Assembly: GCF_004369205.1 (NCBI RefSeq) | Contig: NZ_QFGA01000001.1 | Span: 620,001-684,000 of the forward strand | DNA length: 64,000 nt | Reading direction: 5' to 3' | DNA from: Pelotomaculum schinkii | GTDB taxonomy: Bacteria; Bacillota; Desulfotomaculia; Desulfotomaculales; Pelotomaculaceae | In this document: positions 1-7,967 of the stretch, piece after piece | Position numbering within the stretch: the first letter of the stretch is position 1 | Layout: each line of letters begins with the position of its first letter | The notes under the pieces: generated by a model | Told to the model about the DNA's origin: nothing | What the model saw: only the letters and a program-made list of their open reading frames with translations | The model's database searches: none | Made by a program: the position numbers and the translations under genes

Positions 1-174
1 CCCGCCGGAATAGCCTACCCTGAACGTGAGCGAAGTCGCCGCATCGCTGTCATGAAAGGGATCGGCGAGGGCCGTACCGGCTTGCGCGACCCATAACAGG
101 CTGAACAGCGTAAACGACATCAAACACGAAACGATCTTCCGTGCTTTGCTTTTAAAAAATTTTCTCAAATGCAT
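1..174 (-). CDS. secreted protein, N-terminal part (partial)
   Basis: Only the first 58 codons are in the window. The start is an ATG at 174 with a GAAGGGAG ribosome site just upstream. The protein begins with a basic stretch and a hydrophobic segment ending in a signal-peptidase-like AQAGTALA, so it is exported. The sequence after the signal, SLTFRVGYSGG, closely matches TLTIKVGYFGGP of the secreted protein at 1408-2646, so the two are paralogues. It lies downstream of the ExbB-like and DUF2149 genes in the same direction, as if the secreted-protein module is repeated. The 281 bases between it and the DUF2149 gene hold only an unconvincing 65-codon frame without a ribosome site. Confidence 0.75.
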   Translation of the reverse strand, partial: MHLRKFFKSKARKIVSCLMSFTLFSLLWVAQAGTALADPFHDSDAATSLTFRVGYSGG

Positions 175-455
175 TTCTTTTCTCCCTTCTGTGTGATCAG
201 AATGACACATCATAGTTGCACTGCTGCATCTGCTTCTCTTATGTATTCCAGTATGCCTTGCCCGGTCGAGCAGCCGCCTTAAAATAGCAGAGTCTGAAAA
301 AACGGAGTCTCCCGGCAGTGCCGTGCAACGTTATCCAACGATTGTGCTCCGATAATGATACGAGTGTTGACAGATACCACTGCAGCGCTTGCCCAATGGT
401 GTACAAAACGATACCCGGCGCATATCTCCAATACATGCTGCAACCGCATGCTTTA

Positions 456-776
456 TTACTGGTTGGTTAGCATAAACAGCTGCCCCGTATTGGGATCTTT
501 GTAGACTGTGCCCATCTTTTCGTAAAGCTTGCCCTGCTCCTGTGTTTCGATTAGATTGCTTCTTACTTCTTGGTCTTGTGTCACCTCCTGTCCACGATTC
601 AGGTCGACACGCTCTCCTAGTTGTTCCAGATCGACATTCCAGTGAATAACCAGAGCGAGCATCAGCCCACAGGCAAACACCAGCATGGCATCCACGATGT
701 TGATGGCGCCCTCAAGAGGACTGACTTCTTCAGGCGTCCTGAGCCGACTTCTTCTCAATCCCCCGTCCACGTGCAA
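456..776 (-). CDS. DUF2149 family single-pass membrane protein (ExbD/TolR-like position)
   Basis: A 106-residue protein with one membrane segment at about residues 24-46 (INIVDAMLVFACGLMLALVI), followed by a hydrophilic tail probably outside the membrane and ending GQLFMLTNQ. The layout (short N-terminus, one helix, soluble tail) is that of ExbD/TolR, and DUF2149 proteins are known as neighbours of MotA/TolQ/ExbB channels, mainly in methanogens. Its start overlaps the end of the channel gene by 47 bases, so the two are translationally linked. Inferred role: stator or coupling partner of the channel protein. The family has no settled function. Confidence 0.75.
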   Translation of the reverse strand: MHVDGGLRRSRLRTPEEVSPLEGAINIVDAMLVFACGLMLALVIHWNVDLEQLGERVDLNRGQEVTQDQEVRSNLIETQEQGKLYEKMGTVYKDPNTGQLFMLTNQ

Positions 777-1401
777 ACACCTCCAACAAGCTTTCCATCA
801 ATGACTCGAGTGAACTCAAATAATCCTCATACCACCTTTTACGCAGTCGTGAGACAGCAAAGGCGATGCCGGCAGCCGCCAGTCCGGTTACCGTAGCGTC
901 AAAGGCCGTGAGCAGAGAATCCGCCAGTGTCTTGGTGTCGCCCTGGCCCATGGCAATCATGCCCGGCCCCAGTGGAATCAGGGTGGCCATCAAACCCAAC
1001 ATGGGCCCCAGTCGCGCCACCAGGTCAGTCCTGGCAGTGATCCTGGCATAATGCAGCTCCTCTCCGGCAAGCAACCTGCGGGCTACGGCCTGCAGGGAGG
1101 CGGCGGGCAAACTGCTGTGTCTGATCAGCTCACCGAGAGCCGCTTTTTGACGACGCAACAACCGGCTATTAACAATCTCTTCCATGATCTCTTCGCTGTC
1201 TTTCCTCTGCAAAGAGTCAACCAATTCCGGTACATTGACCTTCCCCCTGCGTTGTTCTGTGATGGCTTCTGCCAGCAGGCCGCCCAACTCGACCACCGTC
1301 AAAGCCAGCAACAGCAGCAGGACAACAATAGTAGGCGTCAGTAAACCTGACGAAATCATATGCATGGTATCTCTCAGCGAAATAAAAATTGATTCTAGCA
1401 C
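730..1401 (-). CDS. MotA/TolQ/ExbB proton-channel family protein
   Basis: A 223-residue membrane protein. There is a hydrophobic helix at about 19-42, a long cytoplasmic region rich in charged residues (40-125), then two close helices around 130-150 and 167-185 with the GPMLGLMATLIPLGPGM and ATVTGLAAAGIAFAVS sequences typical of the TolQ/ExbB channel pair. Family members conduct protons or sodium ions and pass the energy to a partner with one membrane helix, here probably the DUF2149 protein. The gene begins 6 bases after the secreted Ig-like protein gene (1408-2646), making a three-gene operon. What the complex drives is not known; the exported partner suggests an envelope process. Confidence 0.85.
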   Translation of the reverse strand: MLESIFISLRDTMHMISSGLLTPTIVVLLLLLALTVVELGGLLAEAITEQRRGKVNVPELVDSLQRKDSEEIMEEIVNSRLLRRQKAALGELIRHSSLPAASLQAVARRLLAGEELHYARITARTDLVARLGPMLGLMATLIPLGPGMIAMGQGDTKTLADSLLTAFDATVTGLAAAGIAFAVSRLRKRWYEDYLSSLESLMESLLEVFARGRGIEKKSAQDA

Positions 1402-1407
1402 CTTTTT

Positions 1408-2646
1408 TTATATCTCCTTTGCATATTCTGCGTATCTCCTGCCGGCGCCTAAAAGGAAAAGGCACAGGAAGATCATTGCCGCATAAATGTCCAGATTATT
1501 TTGCTCCTTCTGCTTCTGCAGGGGCACGGCATCGGCCGACATCTCGTATACTCTCCAGGGCTGGCTGCCTGCCCGGCTGGAGTTGACGCCGGCGACTGAT
1601 TCTGTCTTTTCTGTAAGATATTGCTGCTGGGACAAAGCCCCCTGTGACCCGTCCTTTTCAGGCCCGGCGCTGGTGGGTACAATAGTCTGAGCACCGGCAT
1701 CCTGGTTTGGATCATTTACTATGCAGGTAGCTGTCATATTTCCGACTACAGTGCTTACAGTGATAGTGGCCGTGCCCTGGCCGACAACCGTTACCAGCCC
1801 ATTGTTATCAACCGTAGCCACACTGGTGTCGCTGGAACTCCAGGTCACGCTCTTGTCCGTGGCGTCGTCCGGACCCACGGTCGCTGTCAACTGGACTGTG
1901 CTGCCAACTTTGAGATTGACCATGCCCTGATCGAGGGTAACCCCACTGGGTGGTGTCCCGCCCAACATCACTTCGATGGCATGCACCCATTTGACAGAAC
2001 GGAAGGCAGTACGTGTATTGGTATCATCCTGGCCAAACAGCAATCTAAACCTGGTTGAAGTGTCATTAACACTAAAATCCGGAGCGGTGGCAAACCGTTG
2101 CCAGTTGTCCCGGGTGGCAATGATTGGCGCTACCCGGATTGCCCCATATACTGCTCCGGGTATAGACGAATGCGTATCACTATCCCAATGTGTCGGCAAA
2201 TTCGGATAATAGTAACGGGCTGTGTCCAACAGGTAAGATTTGGGTAAACATTGATACCATCCCACTTTAGTATCTGTCGCGTAAAAATAGAAGGCCTCTA
2301 CTGAATTGACATCGATACCGGCATCCGCCAGCAGATCGGTCAGTTTGATCCCCTTGGCCGAATCTATAACCACCGCCGGCATGTTGTCGATGAAAGTATA
2401 GGCTTGCTGTACCTGCGGCATTGCGTCCAAATCGCTGGCCGTGTAGACCTTTTTTGTGTAGTAGGGCCCTCCGAAATACCCAACCTTAATCGTCAGCGTG
2501 TCAGCCGGCACTCCTATACTACCGGAGTCGGCGCTTGCCGTACCCGGCTTAGCCATCCACAGCAGACTCAACAACAGGGTCGACATCACCACAAGGACAA
2601 CAGCTTTTTGTGACACGTATTTGAACTTCAACCCTTTCAACCGCAC
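1408..2646 (-). CDS. secreted, C-terminally anchored protein with molybdopterin-oxidoreductase-like and Big_2 Ig-like domains
   Basis: 412 residues with a GTG start at 2646 and a GGAGTGAAGAG ribosome site. Residues 1-39 form a signal peptide. Residues about 45-225 (from TLTIKVGYFGGP to HAIEVMLGG) resemble the sulfite-oxidase-like fold seen in some exported proteins, but no cofactor residues can be confirmed by eye. Residues 235-310 are a Big_2 Ig-like domain (VGSTVQLTATVGPDDATDK, VTWSSSDTSVATVD). A hydrophobic helix near the end (AAMIFLCLFLLGAG) followed by RRYAEYAKEI anchors it in the membrane. It is first in an operon with the ExbB-like and DUF2149 genes and has a paralogue at 1-174. Function unknown; a surface receptor or sensor driven by the channel is a guess. 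Confidence 0.7.
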   Translation of the reverse strand: MRLKGLKFKYVSQKAVVLVVMSTLLLSLLWMAKPGTASADSGSIGVPADTLTIKVGYFGGPYYTKKVYTASDLDAMPQVQQAYTFIDNMPAVVIDSAKGIKLTDLLADAGIDVNSVEAFYFYATDTKVGWYQCLPKSYLLDTARYYYPNLPTHWDSDTHSSIPGAVYGAIRVAPIIATRDNWQRFATAPDFSVNDTSTRFRLLFGQDDTNTRTAFRSVKWVHAIEVMLGGTPPSGVTLDQGMVNLKVGSTVQLTATVGPDDATDKSVTWSSSDTSVATVDNNGLVTVVGQGTATITVSTVVGNMTATCIVNDPNQDAGAQTIVPTSAGPEKDGSQGALSQQQYLTEKTESVAGVNSSRAGSQPWRVYEMSADAVPLQKQKEQNNLDIYAAMIFLCLFLLGAGRRYAEYAKEI

Positions 2647-3146
2647 AACTCTTCACTCCATCGTTTTCAGATAGGCGCCGGATAGCAGCAGTCGCACTGC
2701 CATTGCCTCAGCAGCAAGGGAAGCTCCATATTCCGAGGAGGTAATCTTAATGCGCAGTCCTTAACTACAGGGCCATTCCCAGCCCGACAACATAGCAGTT
2801 CGCTTTGTTCCATCAGGTTTTAGGAATGTATAATTCAGTCAATTGGTCAGCTATCGGCTTTAATAGCGCAACTTAACGCAATGAAACGAAAACAATTATA
2901 TTCATAAAAAACAAACATAAAGAAACGCCACATTAACTATCGTGACCTAAAAAACAACAGAACTGATCATAAATAAACATAACAACACATAAATAATAAT
3001 CCCAACTTAAAGATAAGTCAATAAGCTGGATGGTATTACTTTCCGCATAGGATTACATATATTAACATTATTTAATTTATTTCCTATTTGGTTTAATAAC
3101 CTATGCATTTGTATAAAACCAAACTGGAATATTCCAATTATTGTAT
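2647..3146. other. gene-free region, possible leader of the 1408-2646 operon
   Basis: About 500 bases without a convincing gene. The part nearest the operon (2650-2830) has mixed composition and, read on the minus strand, several short dyads, such as GGGCTGGGAATGGCCC at about 2770-2790. It could be a structured 5' leader, but it does not match any riboswitch core I know. The part from 2860 to 3146 is very AT-rich and unstructured. Confidence 0.35.
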
Positions 3147-3190
3147 AAAATACAACACCCTCCGGTGCTCACCGGAGGGTGTTGTATTTT
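3147..3190. terminator. perfect 20-bp hairpin, bidirectional terminator
   Basis: Bases 3147-3166 pair perfectly with 3171-3190 around a GCTC loop. The arms have a GC-rich core (ACACCCTCCGGT) and AAAA/TTTT ends, so it can stop transcription from either side. It lies 42 bases past the end of the DUF456 gene, which it probably terminates. Confidence 0.9.
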
Positions 3191-3231
3191 AATGTATTCA
3201 AAAGTGTTGCGTTGGGAAAAGCAGCCTTAGT

Positions 3232-3711
3232 TTAGATAACCGCCATAAAGAACCATATAATCATAACTGCTTCAATTGCCAGTTTTAGAACGGCGCCTCC
3301 CAGGAACCCAATCAGGGTACCAAACCCCACTTCCAAGGCTTTATCAAGAGGACTTCTCCGGTATAATTCACCCGCTACCGCGCCAATAAATGGTCCAAAG
3401 ATAAGTCCAAAGGGTCCCAGCACGAGGATTCCCAGGATCCCCCCCAAAATACTGCCCCAAACCGCTTCTCTTGAGCCGCCATAGCGCCTCACCCCCCAGA
3501 TACTTGCCAGGTAGTCAATGAAAAATATCAGTAGTACCGCCAGTCCCTGACCAATAAAAAATACCAGGGGGAGATTCTGGAATTTTACAAAGAAACCATA
3601 AATTAGCATACCCAGCCAGATCAAGGGCGCCCCGGGCAGCGCCGGGAGAATTGTTCCCAGTACCCCAATGGTAAAGAAAACTACCGCCAAAATCATGCCT
3701 GCAACAGACAC
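3232..3711 (-). CDS. DUF456 family membrane protein
   Basis: 159 residues, mostly hydrophobic, with a GTG start and GGGAGGT 8 bases upstream. It has about four to five membrane segments with the family's glycine-rich pattern: GVLGTILPALPGAPLIWLGM near the N-terminus, DYLASIWGVRRYGGSREAVWG in the middle, and GLIFGPFIGAVAGEL. DUF456 (B. subtilis YqgC type) has no known function. It is a single gene ending at the hairpin at 3147-3190. Confidence 0.85.
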   Translation of the reverse strand: MSVAGMILAVVFFTIGVLGTILPALPGAPLIWLGMLIYGFFVKFQNLPLVFFIGQGLAVLLIFFIDYLASIWGVRRYGGSREAVWGSILGGILGILVLGPFGLIFGPFIGAVAGELYRRSPLDKALEVGFGTLIGFLGGAVLKLAIEAVMIIWFFMAVI

Positions 3712-3891
3712 TGAAACAACCTCCCATTATTGTTTTTACTTATATTATACGACAATATAGTGAGACCTCATAACAGTCTTTTTAGCATATTATAATTCTT
3801 GGCGGAATAATATGTCACCTTAACGATAGTAATGTTTTGCTTGTTATCGGCCATAATATCTGCACAGATATTAAACAAAACGGAGGGTGTT

Positions 3892-4083
3892 ATGCATCGG
3901 GTAAAAAGACCTTCGCCAGAGGCAAAAAGTTTTGGTTTCAGCCAGGTACACTACCGTACCACCCATGATCTACCGGGGGATGAACCCAAGGCCAAAACCA
4001 TTAAACGGGAGCAAGCCGGAATAAACTTTCAGTTGAATGCCGCCGGCGGGCCGCTGGGAGAAGAGTTTAAAGATAAGACTTAA
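3892..4083 (+). CDS. small hydrophilic protein, unknown
   Basis: 63 residues, starting at ATG 3892 because CGGAGGGTGTT lies just before it; an earlier in-frame ATG at 3832 has no such site. The protein is charged, without membrane segments or cysteines (begins MHRVKRPSPEAKSFGF, ends GGPLGEEFKDKT). I do not recognise it. Single-gene unit. Confidence 0.55.
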   Translation: MHRVKRPSPEAKSFGFSQVHYRTTHDLPGDEPKAKTIKREQAGINFQLNAAGGPLGEEFKDKT

Positions 4084-4098
4084 TTGAATACTCATATT

Positions 4099-4141
4099 TA
4101 TTTCAAAAAATAAGACCTGCGGCTTGATGCTGCCGCGGGTC
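4099..4141 (-). terminator. terminator of the 4156-4353 gene
   Basis: Bases 4114-4123 (GACCTGCGGC) pair with 4132-4141 (GCCGCGGGTC) with one G-T pair. Read on the minus strand the hairpin is followed by TTATTTTTT, as expected for an intrinsic terminator. Confidence 0.75.
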
Positions 4142-4155
4142 CCCCGATCTTTGAA

Positions 4156-4353
4156 TCAGATTACATCGTTTGTCGGATCAATACGCATGCTGTTTCGCCT
4201 GCGAATAACGCCTTCCACTCTTCCCGCAGCCTTCTTAACATAATCTCCCGGGCAATTAACTTGCTGGCCCTGACAGTGCTTGCTAATCTTGGTCAAAGCC
4301 AGAAATGCCAGCGCGGCAGCTCCAAAACCGGCAATCGTACGGTAAGAGAACAC
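4156..4353 (-). CDS. small membrane-anchored protein, unknown
   Basis: 65 residues from a GTG start preceded by AAGGGGGCGGGG. An N-terminal hydrophobic segment (IAGFGAAALAFLAL) could be an anchor or signal. The rest is basic, with two cysteines (KHCQGQQVNCPGDYVKK) and an arginine-rich stretch (EGVIRRRNSMR). It has its own terminator. No family recognised. Confidence 0.5.
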   Translation of the reverse strand: MFSYRTIAGFGAAALAFLALTKISKHCQGQQVNCPGDYVKKAAGRVEGVIRRRNSMRIDPTNDVI

Positions 4354-4435
4354 AAACCCCGCCCCCTTTATAATAACAGTAATAGTATTGTTACCGGAGC
4401 GCCGCTGTATAATACGAAAAAAACATTTTAAATTC

Positions 4436-5377
4436 TTATTTTACCTTTACGGCAAGCAACAGCTGTCTGCCCGCCAGTTCATGCAGGACCACTTCACCGA
4501 AACCGGCCTCAGCAAGCCAGGTGGAGTATTGTTCAAAGCTCCAGACGCCGCCTTCGGGAGTGTTGGCCAGCATATTCACACCAAAGACGGCGGCTTGGGG
4601 CCCGGTCCCGCGGATAAAATCAATAATGGCCGCCTTCCCGCCTATAGGCAGTACATTTGCCGCTTTCTTAAAGAGTCCCTTGTTGCCGCTCTCTCCTACA
4701 ATATGGCAGATATTGCCCATGAAGACCAGATCATAGGGACCCTGGGGCAGGCCCAGGTTAAAATCCCCGGGCAGCATTTCAATGTTCTCGTTCTCCTTCA
4801 AGAAACTCGACATGTAATCAACTACCGGGGGCAGGTCCAGAATAGTCACCTGTGCGCCCAGCGCGGCAAAAGCCCGGGCGTAGGTAAGGGGGCCGCCGCC
4901 GATATCCAGAACCCTCGCTCCCTTTTTGTACCCTGCAAGGCAGAACCCGGCTATTTCAGCCGAACCCTGGAGGGCGCTGCGAGCCATAGAAGCCAGGAAG
5001 AAAGGCAAATCCGGAGTTTCCTTCTCCTTGGGGTATGGGATACCCGTGCGAATGATATCAGGGAGATGAATCCAGGCCTTAATAATATTGTACCTGTGCA
5101 TAAAGGCAAAGCCCGTATAATTTGGCGCATTCTCGTCATAAAACATGCTTGCGGACTGATCGTCCAACCGCAACCTGCCGTTTTCCCGTACCAGGTAGCC
5201 CAATTCCGCCAGGGCTTCAGTAACCATCCAAACGGCCCGCGCATTACAGTTTAGTTCTCGCGCCAGGTCTTCCACAGTCATCGGCTTACCGTGCAGGGCT
5301 TCAACAATACCGGTTTTCACCGCCGCTCCTAAAATCAGCAACTCCTGCGGCACGGCAAATAAAGATTCATCGGGCAT
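4436..5377 (-). CDS. SAM-dependent O-methyltransferase-like protein
   Basis: 313 residues. ATG 5377 was chosen because AAAGGAG lies 8 bases upstream; an upstream in-frame TTG at 5401 has no ribosome site. The N-terminal part (about 1-90) is a winged-helix dimerisation domain (MTVEDLARELNCNARAVWMV). It is followed by a class I methyltransferase domain with the SAM motif VLDIGGGPLTYARAFA and a later acidic strand TILDLPP. This is the architecture of small-molecule O-methyltransferases (Methyltransf_2 / hydroxyneurosporene type). The substrate cannot be told. The gene stands alone, so there is no pathway context. Confidence 0.8.
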   Translation of the reverse strand: MPDESLFAVPQELLILGAAVKTGIVEALHGKPMTVEDLARELNCNARAVWMVTEALAELGYLVRENGRLRLDDQSASMFYDENAPNYTGFAFMHRYNIIKAWIHLPDIIRTGIPYPKEKETPDLPFFLASMARSALQGSAEIAGFCLAGYKKGARVLDIGGGPLTYARAFAALGAQVTILDLPPVVDYMSSFLKENENIEMLPGDFNLGLPQGPYDLVFMGNICHIVGESGNKGLFKKAANVLPIGGKAAIIDFIRGTGPQAAVFGVNMLANTPEGGVWSFEQYSTWLAEAGFGEVVLHELAGRQLLLAVKVK

Positions 5378-5616
5378 TCGTAACGCTCCTTTTAAATGCA
5401 ATTTAAATCACATACTACCAATGAGATAAAAAATTCTGGCAATAGCAGCCAAACTCCTACATGTGGACAGAATACCCGTTATTTTTTTTGCTCTAGGGCA
5501 GCTGTACAGACGATTTGCCGCCCAAGTGGCGAGGTTGAATTTAACAGTAACATTTCATGCCATCATGTATAAATTGATAACGGAAAAAATTCTTGATCTT
5601 ACAGGAGGTTGATTCA

Positions 5617-6078
5617 ATGCTTCCAACTCCCACCAAATTTGCTCTGGTTTCAGGTACATCTGAAGGTTCTTCCAAGCTGAACGCTTTTGACCACGCTTTG
5701 CTCAATGCCGGGGTGGGAAACTGCAACCTGTTGAAAGTGAGCAGCATTTTACCACCAGGAGCAAAACTGGTTGCCGACCTGAATATTCCCGCCGGGTCGC
5801 TGGTGCCAATCGCCTATGGCTCGCTCTGCCTTGACAGTCCGGGCGAATTAATAGCAGCCGCAGTTGGTGTGGGCATTGGGGACCCGGAGAGCTACGGTGT
5901 AATCATGGAATATTCAGGACGCGCCAGTAAGGATGAAGCCGAAGTACAAATTAAAAGGATGGTGGAAGAAGCTTTTGCCAAGCGCGGGCTTGCATTGTCT
6001 CAAATATTGGTACGGGCGGTTGAGCACAAGGTAGAAAACACCGGCTGCGCTTTTGCCGCTGTTGCGCTCTGGTATTAA
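5617..6078 (+). CDS. pdaD: pyruvoyl-dependent arginine decarboxylase
   Basis: 153 residues from ATG 5617 with a perfect AGGAGG site. It matches the PvlArgDC family along its length: LNAFDHALLNAGVGNCNLLKVSSILPPG contains the Ser-Ser site where the proenzyme self-cleaves to give the pyruvoyl group, and YGSLCLDSPGELIAAAVGVGI follows. The enzyme converts arginine to agmatine, an entry to polyamines. The AdoMet decarboxylase at 23709 could supply aminopropyl groups for the same route. Its stop overlaps the convergent cwlD gene by 4 bases. Confidence 0.92.
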   Translation: MLPTPTKFALVSGTSEGSSKLNAFDHALLNAGVGNCNLLKVSSILPPGAKLVADLNIPAGSLVPIAYGSLCLDSPGELIAAAVGVGIGDPESYGVIMEYSGRASKDEAEVQIKRMVEEAFAKRGLALSQILVRAVEHKVENTGCAFAAVALWY

Positions 6079-6836
6079 CCAGCGAGCTTCGGAAGGGCCA
6101 TAGCTGTTTTAGGTTGAGATAAGTAACGGGTAATACCGGCGTAAATTGACCAGGCAACTTTGTCCTGGTAGATATGATCGGTCAGTAGTTTTTCTTCCTG
6201 GGGATTGCTGATAAATCCTATTTCTACAATTGCGCTGGGCATTTCAGCCATACGGTTGGCAAAATAATCTACCTGTTTGGCCTGCCGCCCGGGATTTACA
6301 GTGTAACGGTTCATTTCTTGCTGTATAGCTTCGGCCAGTTTCTTGCTTTCCACTTCACCAGGTTGGGAAAAGGTCTGTGCCCCTCCCTCACGGCGGTCTG
6401 GAAAGCTGTTGACATGGATGCTGATAAAAAGGTCGGCCTGCTTTTGGTTTGCCAGTTCAACCCTTCTGGTCAGGTCCTGCATTTTGGCCTTATATGAATT
6501 TTTTTGTTCCGGGTCACTCAAGTCCCGGTCGCTTTCTCTGGTGAGAAAAACCTGTGCCCCGGCCTGGCTAAGGATGCCGGCCAGTTTTTTGGAGACTTCG
6601 AGGACAATCTCTTTCTCCAAGGCGCCGCCCCCCCCGATTGCCCCCGGGTCGTCTCCCCCATGCCCAGGGTCAATAATAATTACCTTATTGGAAACCGCCC
6701 AGGTCAGGGCGGCGATATGATGCTTTTCAAAACGATCAATTGCGGCCCGGCAGCCGATGAGCATAAACACTGCCAAAGCCGCCAGGGCCAGCAAAGTTTT
6801 TCCTCGAAATATAAAAATTCGAACCGGAGAAGGCAA
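6075..6836 (-). CDS. cwlD: N-acetylmuramoyl-L-alanine amidase, CwlD-like
   Basis: 253 residues from TTG 6836 (moderate GGTGGTGGGG site). An N-terminal hydrophobic helix (LLALAALAVFMLIG) targets it to the membrane or cortex side. The Amidase_3 domain shows the zinc ligands: IIIDPGHGGDDPGAIG (His), LEKEIVLEVS (Glu), ISIHVNSF (His) and the catalytic Glu in AIVEIGFISN. Length and N-terminal anchor fit CwlD, which trims peptides from muramic acid to make muramic lactam in spore cortex. This is one of the signs that the organism forms spores. Confidence 0.87.
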   Translation of the reverse strand: MPSPVRIFIFRGKTLLALAALAVFMLIGCRAAIDRFEKHHIAALTWAVSNKVIIIDPGHGGDDPGAIGGGGALEKEIVLEVSKKLAGILSQAGAQVFLTRESDRDLSDPEQKNSYKAKMQDLTRRVELANQKQADLFISIHVNSFPDRREGGAQTFSQPGEVESKKLAEAIQQEMNRYTVNPGRQAKQVDYFANRMAEMPSAIVEIGFISNPQEEKLLTDHIYQDKVAWSIYAGITRYLSQPKTAMALPKLAG

Positions 6837-6950
6837 CCCGGCCCCACCACCCTTCTTTTTTAGAAGGGTATGCCAGGCTGTATGAGAATATGTCCGGCCT
6901 TTATTTATATTGCCGCGAATACATAAGTAAAATTCCGGTAAAATAACATC

Positions 6951-7967
6951 ATGACCTTAAAAGCAGAATGCAAACCCAGTAATACCCTGCCGGAAAGCAT
7001 TGCTGAAACCCGGCTGAAATCAATTTACCTGCCTATCAAGAGCGAGCTGTCGCAGGTTGAGGAGGAAATTGCCGGCGCCTGTTCGGCTATAGGTCCGGCA
7101 GGAAGCGGCTCCTATTTACTGCGGGCGGGGGGCAAACGCATCCGAGCGGCCCTGGTCCTCCTATCTTCCCTGTACGGAAACGATCCCGCCCCTGAAGTAA
7201 TCAGGCTTGCCGCGTCAGTTGAAATACTACACCTGGCCACCCTCGTCCATGATGATCTGATCGATTACTCCGACAGCCGGCGTGGAGCGCCAACTGTAAA
7301 CAAGATCTGGGGCCGCAATGCCGCAATCCTGGCCGGAGATTACCTGTATGCGCTTTTTTTGGAACATGCGGCCGGTCTTGGCAAGCCCATTTTTTCCTCT
7401 ATAGCTGTTTCCCTGCGAAATATGGTGAAAGCGGAGATACTTCAGCTGCAGCTTCTTTATAATTGTGACATAAGTGAAAGGGATTATGTGGCCCGTACTT
7501 ATCTCAAAGCAGGCTCTTTCCTGTCCTGTTGCAGCCGGCTGGGGGCTGAGCTTGCCGGCGCGCCTGAAAAAGTGCGGCGCGCCCTGGAAAGATACGGCTG
7601 GTTTATGGGCATAGCATTTCAAATCAAGGATGATATTCTGGATTTCCTGGGTGATGAGACCAGCCTCGGCAAGCCGGTCGCACAGGATCTGAGGCAGGGA
7701 GTGCTAACCCTCCCGGTGATTCACGCCCTCAACAACAGCCCCGAGAGGCATCAGATCCGCACCCTGATCGAAAAGAAGGAATTGTCCGCCACCACCTTGC
7801 AATTCATTATCAGGGAACTTGAGAATTGCGGTTCGCTGTCATACTCGGCAAGAATACTTAAGCGTTACGCCCGCCTGGCCGGACGCGCTCTGGCGCCTCT
7901 GCCGGAAAATCAAGCACGGAACAGCCTTGAGGCTTTATTGGATTTTGTTATAACAAGGGAACTGTGA
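6951..7967 (+). CDS. polyprenyl diphosphate synthase (heptaprenyl type)
   Basis: 338 residues, the full length of trans-isoprenyl diphosphate synthases. Both metal-binding aspartate motifs are present: LVHDDLIDYSD at about 98-107 and IKDDILDFLGD at about 227. GGKRIRAALVLL provides the IPP-binding region. It makes the long isoprenoid tail of menaquinone and overlaps the UbiA-type prenyltransferase gene by 4 bases (GTGA), so tail synthesis and tail transfer are coupled. Chain length cannot be read from sequence; heptaprenyl is usual in this group. No strong ribosome site is visible before ATG 6951. Confidence 0.88.
   Translation: MTLKAECKPSNTLPESIAETRLKSIYLPIKSELSQVEEEIAGACSAIGPAGSGSYLLRAGGKRIRAALVLLSSLYGNDPAPEVIRLAASVEILHLATLVHDDLIDYSDSRRGAPTVNKIWGRNAAILAGDYLYALFLEHAAGLGKPIFSSIAVSLRNMVKAEILQLQLLYNCDISERDYVARTYLKAGSFLSCCSRLGAELAGAPEKVRRALERYGWFMGIAFQIKDDILDFLGDETSLGKPVAQDLRQGVLTLPVIHALNNSPERHQIRTLIEKKELSATTLQFIIRELENCGSLSYSARILKRYARLAGRALAPLPENQARNSLEALLDFVITREL

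Noticed and set aside
239-436. 65-codon minus-strand frame between the DUF2149 gene and the left-edge gene
   Set aside because: No ribosome site, composition not protein-like, and no family recognised; more likely an operon spacer.
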